From positions 1,738,001 through 1,802,000 of the forward strand of contig NC_088296.1 in the NCBI RefSeq assembly GCF_032854445.1: a DNA stretch of 64,000 nucleotides, given 5' to 3'. A program made the translations under genes and the position numbers. Below, in pieces: positions 58,104 to 64,000 of this stretch. Position 1 is the stretch's first letter. The number at the start of each line of letters is the position of its first letter. The stretch comes from Liolophura sinensis. Taxonomy: Eukaryota; Mollusca; Polyplacophora; Chitonida; Chitonidae. The notes beneath the pieces were generated by a model. That model was given only the letters and a program-made list of their open reading frames with translations, had not been told where the DNA came from and searched no databases.

Positions 58104-60201
58104 TGCTTAACAATATTTGAACGCGCTTTTTTACATCACGATTGTCATATCCAAACAAACATTGGTACTGTGAATAGGAAACGTTTAGTGATCAAACTGC
58201 GCAGATATAGAGTGGACAGTGTTTCTAGGTACTTAGCGACACGGTTCCCGTTTTGACAGCCGTATACTTCAATCTATACGTCCAGTTAACATATCTGCAA
58301 AGTTTTCGCCATCTTTAAAAACACTTCTTTCTTTGATTCTTTGCAAATCAGTTTCCTCGTTTCACATGCATCATCATACAGATAGTGCATGCAATATCAC
58401 GACTGGTTAGCACAAGACAGTTTAACATTAAAATGTTAAATGATGTGACATGAGTGATGCTAGACTGTATTCTGTTATTATAAAATAATACTGTTTCATA
58501 TTCAAGATAATACCCTGTTAGTCTAATAGTATCTTTATGTTGAATTAATAGAATATGTGTGTTATATTTAACAGAATAATCTGCTGCAATAACAGTATAT
58601 ATTTACACTCTAGCATCACGCAGACAACAGCTTTTCTGTCAAAATTAACTCATTGTTTTTTTAAGTGTATGTATTCAATGTTTGTATGTATTATTTGTTG
58701 TATTATAGCGAATAAAAGAAAAGAAAAAAGAAAACAACCTTTCAGTGTGTAAGTGACAAACATCGACTTCATTGTTCAAGTCTCGTTGGGATGAGGTAAG
58801 AGTCTGGCTTTAACCGATGATCCGAAAAAGACTCTTTGTCATAATTATTAAGTGCCTGTAATCTGGTTATACGTGCGCTTGATGCAACGAAGCTTTTCCT
58901 TGACTCGTACCTTTACGCGAACATTTGGTTTACCGTATTATATAACAACTAATGCCATGTTAACCTGACCTAGTGATGTATAACCACTTTGCCCTAACGT
59001 CGTGCTTCAGGCGGTCAGCTTCCATTAACAGATTACACACTGGCAGAAGATGTCTGGATCAAGGGAAATGTTTTTCTGAGATTTGGGTGGTGTTGTTCTT
59101 CAATATGTGGTAAGGAAACGTGGGCGTTTAAATCATAAATAACGGATAAATCATATTTATGGCTCAAGTGGATGAAAAATGAACTGGCGAGCGAGATACA
59201 GCAATTTAGACATAACATGCATGCTGTTTACGTTAATGAGGCATTTTCCCTCCCTCTTGTATAATCTATTTCTTTTAGCGTGTCGTCTGTATTCAGCTCT
59301 CTGTAAAATCCGTCATACTTGCTCCCAAACTTGCCTTTAGTCACGGAAAATGAATTTGGAACATTTTTTTTTTAATTCATAATATGATACAGTCCATAAG
59401 CTCAGTTTTGACGGCAAGAACTCAATGTCTCGGGTGACGTCAGGCATAGTAAAAAAACAGAGGCATGCTGGATATTTGGCGTTCAACATATCTGACTGAG
59501 GGCGACACAAGTTATCTAAACTTCCATCGACTTACCTGTAAACTCTGTTACGCACACTGTCATATTTGATATTGTTTACACGTTTTAGTATAACATAGCC
59601 CTAATAAAGGAATTTTATTTTATCTTTTATATTATATGGTTTCACGGTATTATCATTTAGAGATGGATGTTAACAAATGAAAGCCATGCAATTTATTCGC
59701 AATGACAGTAGTGTAGACTGTGTCACTGTGTGGAGTTTGTTCTAATGGCTTGTTGATGCAGCCATTTCAAAACAAATTGCTCTCCACGCCCATTTCCCAG
59801 CGTGCAACTTGCTTTTGAATAATTGTGAAGTCATCGGAGGCAATGAGAGGGTTATATATGCGAAAGTTATTATTTTATTTTATTGCATATCTTGAATGAT
59901 TAACAGTTTGCTTTTGTGAAGAATCTTGACGTCATAAATAAATCGAACTATTGCTCGGGTCACCGATACGTCACGTTTTTCATTAAAACACGGATAATTG
60001 CAATAATTAATTAACTGGTTAATTTTGACCATTGCATATCCATCATCAAAACGTCTCTATATAAAGACCATGCTATGTTGTATAACACAGGCATCAAGAG
60101 TTCTTCGTAAATGTCTTAAGCCCATATTTCAAACATGGCGACTATGCTTATATGACACACGACACACAAGGCGTGTGTTGTAATGATAATTACGGTCAGT
60201 C
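58104..60201. other. No recognisable gene
   Basis: About 2.1 kb, AT-rich, only short frames and no repeat unit. Short T and A runs near 59367. Confidence 0.45.
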
Positions 60202-61570
60202 CAGCAACAGAGTTGTCACGTGATCAGCTGTACCAAGACAAGACTGAGATTCCTTACTCCTCCACCAGTCACAAACATTCTCCTGGGCATCGACGGTTTT
60301 CCCCTGATGGAATCACGCTACCCTCTGACAAGATACTTTGTTAAGGAAAGACCGCAAACGATTTAACGTTCATTGCACCTTCCATAGTTTCCCCATGATT
60401 GTGATAACAGGGTCTATTTTTTTACGTATATGGTCCGTTGCGGTGCCCTAATGGTTAGACCATCGACCTTGAAGTCAGGAGATCCGGGGTCATACCAAAC
60501 ACTTCAAAAATGATACTTATTACTGCATCGCTTGGCGTTCTGCACTAAGGGTTGAAGCAAGAACACATGATCCATTGCCCGGTGGTTGGGGTGTCTTATC
60601 TGGTGTTTTGTCTTCGGCATGATATTTCACTTGCGGTTTCATTTTGTCAACATGGACTTTTTCTGAAACAAGGGGACCCAGTATAGATGCATAGGATACA
60701 CACAGTAGGTGTACACACACCTAATGACTCCTTGTCGTTATATGACTGAATAATTATTAGGTAAGACTTAAAAACCCAAAGCTTTCATTCATTTGCATTA
60801 ATTCATTCTATGCGCATGTATATTGAACGTCTCGCCTTTATAGCGTCAGTCAACTGTGTATAACTCTGTATGCCAATCACTTCTTAGTATATACTGAAAC
60901 AACGCCCTGGACGTAAAGAAACTAGCAACCAGGAAGAGATGGATTCGAACTCCTCACCTCCATGACAGACACTATTAATCACGAGCTGAGAACTGCAGAC
61001 CACCCCATTATCTGAGCTCTAGATAAAGCTGATGTGTGTGTTTATAGCCCCTGTGTATCACCGATACACCCTGACACTGTTTTATCTTATTACACTTATG
61101 TACAATTAATTTGCCATAGGGAAACAACAGGCGTGAGATGTATACATTGTAGCTGACATATGGCGGAATAACCCACACGAATACAGTGGGTTTTTTTGCA
61201 TTGAAAGCTGTGAAAGGCAAATCGATTTGAGGATAATCCGCCTTTTTGAGAGCGCTCAACAATATATGCAGACCACTGCATGGGGCATGAGTAATACCTC
61301 TGACTTGAAGATACACACAGAAGAAAACGGAAGAGTCTGGATTCGAACTCTCAGTCCCCTTGCTAACATCTGGGAATTAAGATTTGATCTTTCTAGACAA
61401 AAGCATCCTCTAAGTTTCTAACAATCTGATGCATTGCTTGACGTCTACATGTAAACTGTGTCATTTCATTGGTGTTAAATCCCCGTACTCAAAAATGTAG
61501 GACGGCAGCCAGTATGATGGTGTGAGAAAACCCGGTGTTCTGTCGTTACGCCCGGAAACTGTATTGTGTA
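60202..61570 (+). repeat. Direct duplication, copy 1
   Basis: Aligns with 62814-64000 in the same orientation from CAGCAACAGAGTTGTCACGT to the SINE-like end GAAACT. Best conserved at 60900-61180. It contains tRNA-like SINE heads on the minus strand (GAGTTCGAATCCAT near 60945, GAGTTCGAATCCAGAC near 61340) and a plus-strand SINE (60428-60640). Confidence 0.9.
60428..60640 (+). mobile_element. Second tRNA-derived SINE family
   Basis: Head GGTCCGTTGCGGTGCCCTAA, then TGGTTAGACC (box A-like), GATCCGGGGTCATACC (box B-like), and a body ending TCTTCGGCATGATA. Related pieces are at 56470 and 62940-63130. Confidence 0.7.
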
Positions 61571-61832
61571 TGATGGCGGAGGAAAACTCAGTGTTCTGTC
61601 GTTACGCCCAGAAACTGTATTGTGTACAGTCCCATTATAGTGACAGACTTACTGTGTAATTCACTTGTACTAGCAAAATGTACATTGCGTTATTACATTA
61701 TAATAACAGAGTCTTATTGTGTAATTCACTTGTACTAGCAGAATGTACATTGCGTTATTACATTACAGCAACATAGTAGTATTGTGTAATTAAATTGTAC
61801 TAACCAAAAATACATTGGATTGTTACATAAGG
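61505..61832 (+). repeat. Two small tandem arrays (51 bp x2, about 68 bp x3)
   Basis: GTGTTCTGTCGTTACGCCC recurs at about 61536 and 61590. TGTGTAATTCACTTGTACTA with ACATTGCGTTATTACATTA recurs three times at 61650-61830. Confidence 0.85.
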
Positions 61833-62215
61833 GGTAGGGGTTAGGGTTAGGGGTTAGGGTTTGGGTTAGGTTAAGGTTAAGGTTAGGTTAGAGTTAGTAT
61901 TAGGGTTAGGTTAGGGTTAAGGTTAGGGTTAGGGTTAGGATGAGCGTTAGGTTAGGGATAAGGTTAGGTTAGGGTTAAGGTTAGGTTAGAGTTTGGGTTA
62001 GGGTTAGGATGAGCGTTAGGTTAGGGTGAGGGTAAGGTTAGGGTTAAGGTTAGGTTAGGTTAGGGTTAGGGTTAGGATGAGCTTTAGGTTAGGGTTAAGG
62101 TTAAGTTAGGGTTAATGTTAGGGTTAGGTTAGGTTTAAGGTGAGGGTAGTGGTAGGTATAGGGGTAGGGTAGGGATTTGGGTAGGTGTAGGGGTGGGGGT
62201 AGGGATGGGTTGTGG
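61833..62215 (+). repeat. Interstitial telomere-like array (TTAGGG variants)
   Basis: About 380 bases of mixed GGTTAGGGTTA, GGTTAAGG and GGATGAGCGTTA units; a GGATGAGCGTTAGGTTAGGG motif recurs, suggesting secondary amplification. TTAGGG is the animal telomere repeat, but the array is degenerate and followed by ordinary DNA, so this is not a chromosome end. Confidence 0.88.
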
Positions 62216-62487
62216 TTTGCAGTTGATCGGGGTTAAACTCACATCTCGTGTGTCCTAACTATGAACAGACAAATATCCCTAACCATTTTGTGACTACATG
62301 ACATATGTAAATGTATAATGTATTTACCTCTTCTGACGCGAATATTAAAACATTACGTTAAAAAGCCGTCTATGTATTTTCTCTGAGGATTTTTGTGAGT
62401 ATGACAAAAAAGAGAGATCTGGTTAAATAGAACAGATGTTTGCTACATACACATGATTTGAGCCTCAGGTTAGTTTTAATGCAATTG
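62216..62487. other. Unassigned spacer
   Basis: Nothing identifiable. Confidence 0.4.
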
Positions 62488-62640
62488 TTTTTGTATACAC
62501 TTTGTATCAGAATATTAACATTTTGTATACACTTTGTGTCAGAATATTAGCATTTTGTATACATTTTGTGTCAGAATTTTGTATACAATTTGTGTCAGAA
62601 TATTAGCATTTTGTATACACTTTGTTTCAGAATATTAGCA
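62488..62640 (+). repeat. 33-bp repeat, five copies
   Basis: Unit TTTTGTATACACTTTGTGTC plus AGAATATTAGCA, one copy shortened. Confidence 0.92.
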
Positions 62641-62671
62641 GGGTTATGTTTGAATTACTTCACCAAGAACC

Positions 62672-62750
62672 ATCAATATCGTCGTATATTTAGATTACTC
62701 CTGTGTACGGCGTAAGACACCAGTTAAATATAGAAATCAATGAATCAATC
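62672..62750 (+). mobile_element. SINE tail fragment
   Basis: GTCGTATATTTAGATTACTC..GTACGGCGTAAGACACCAGT then an A-rich tail; the 5' part is absent. Confidence 0.7.
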
Positions 62751-62813
62751 AAAAGGTGCGTGGTGATGCAATAATCGCTATTTTGCACCCAACCCTATGT
62801 TTTAGTGTCCGTA

Positions 62814-64000
62814 CAGCAACAGAGTTGTCACGTGATCAGCTGTTCCGAGGCGTATCTCTGAATTTAGCAGCGTGGAAATGAGGTTCCTTCCTCCTCCATC
62901 ACTGTCAGGCATTCTCCTGGACATCGATGTCAATCTCCTGGACATCCCTTGGGATCAATCCCCGGTGGGGTCATACCAAAGATTTTGAAAATGGTACTTG
63001 TTGCCGCATCCCTTGGCGCTCTCCACTAAGACGTTAGAGCTAGAAAACACGACTGGATGGCTTGATGTAAGTATAATTTAATTGGGTGGGGTGTCATGTC
63101 AACACGGTGTCTTCGGCATGATACATAAGTGGCCTTCATAGATGTGCGCTGCCACAAGAGGACACAGTGTATGTACGTAATGACTCCTCGTCGTTACATG
63201 ACTGCAAAATTCCTAAGCACGATGTTAAATCCCAAGCTTTGATTTATTCAACTTTACATGTATACGCATGTTTATTGGCCGTTTCGCCTTTATGTCATCA
63301 GTCAGCTCTATATGCCAGTCGTTTCTTGGTATATAACACTGAAACAACGTCCTGGACGTAAAGAAACTAGCAACCAGGAAGAGATGGATTCGAACTCCTC
63401 ACCTCCACGACAGACACTATTAATCACGAGCTGAGAACTGCAGACCACCCCATTATCTGAGCTCTACATAAAGCTGATGTGTGTGTTTATGGCCCTTTTT
63501 ATCACCGATACACCCTAGACACTGTGTTATCTTATTACACTTATGTACAATCAATATGCCATAGGGAAACAACGGGCGTGAGATGTATACATTGTAGCTG
63601 ACATATGGCGGAATAACCCACACGATTACAATGGATTTTTTGTACTGAAAGCTGTGAACGGCGAATCGATTTGAGAATAACTGGTTTTTGTGACGGTATT
63701 CACATATATGTGCTGACCACTGCCTGGGATATGTGTAATACGTCTGACTCCAAGACACATACAGAAGAAAACAGAAAATAATGGATTCGAACTCTTGACC
63801 TCCTTGCTAAGATCTATGGAGTAAGATCTGATCGTTCCAGACCACAGCATTCTCTCAAGTGATGAATTCCTTGACCACACTGAGTCATTTACGTATTTAT
63901 TTGATTGGTGGTAAATCTCATACTCAAAAATGTGTTAAGGCGGCCAACTTTATGGTGGGAGTGTTTCGTCGATACGCTCTGAAACTCTATGGTATAATTA
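62814..64000 (+). repeat. Direct duplication, copy 2 (runs to window end)
   Basis: Counterpart of 60202-61570. It contains a second-family SINE (62940-63130), the minus-strand tRNA-like heads near 63385 and 63785, and a minus-strand SINE end (GATTGGTGGTAAATCTCATA, from about 63893). Confidence 0.9.

Noticed and set aside
60428-60500. A genuine tRNA gene
   Set aside because: Box A- and box B-like words are present but the cloverleaf is degraded and the sequence continues into a SINE body with dispersed copies. The same holds for 7970 and 30606.
61833-62215. A chromosome end
   Set aside because: The units are degenerate and ordinary sequence with SINEs and a duplication continues for 1.8 kb to the window edge.

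Overview
The window is eukaryotic nuclear DNA, very probably from a lophotrochozoan invertebrate (a mollusc is the best guess, a brachiopod possible). The evidence is an intron-split TRIM-type gene with GT/AG junctions, many copies of a tRNA-derived SINE whose 3' end reads GTACGGCGTAAAACACCAAT followed by (AAAT)n, APE-type LINE relics, a BEL/Pao LTR retrotransposon, and a great density of minisatellites. There are no operons, ribosome-binding sites or bacterial genes. The species cannot be fixed from the sequence alone.

Layout. 1-2.1 kb: no convincing gene. 2.15-4.1 kb: a dispersed repeat flank and a 73-bp minisatellite. 4.1-9.05 kb: one decayed LINE (ORF1, endonuclease, reverse transcriptase) with a SINE inserted in the RT. 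9.1-28.6 kb: essentially repeat territory, with tandem arrays of 24, 77, 50, 102, 30 and 43 bp, microsatellites, SINEs, two further dispersed repeat families and a strong hairpin. 28.6-31.4 kb and 35.6-38.1 kb: two diverged copies of one segment that carries a minus-strand LINE ORF1 relic and a conserved TATA box plus a CAG|GTAAG splice donor. The second copy lies directly upstream of the TRIM gene and is probably its promoter and 5' untranslated exon. Between the copies are a 44-bp minisatellite and a minus-strand LINE RT fragment.

38.87-51.92 kb: the only clear host gene. It encodes a TRIM protein (RING, two B-boxes, coiled coil, C-terminal PRY/SPRY) in six visible coding exons on the plus strand. 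Exon 1 carries an in-frame TAA inside the RING finger, and the exon 4/exon 5 frames do not join, so the locus may be a pseudogene or contain sequence errors. A degenerate BEL/Pao element (40.61-48.37 kb) sits in the intron between exons 2 and 3. It has lost the RT catalytic core, carries a changed protease active site, and seems to be interrupted by a foreign LTR-like insert.

51.9-64 kb: a duplicated 3' flank, SINEs, a SINE whose interior has expanded into a 48-bp minisatellite, further arrays of 38, 25, 51, 68 and 33 bp, a degenerate TTAGGG-like array, and a 1.2-1.4 kb direct duplication (60.2-61.6 and 62.8-64.0 kb). I found no convincing undescribed biochemical system. The most informative signals are the TRIM locus with its partial upstream duplicate, the small secondary insertions with target-site duplications, and a dispersed repeat family that repeatedly abuts minisatellites.
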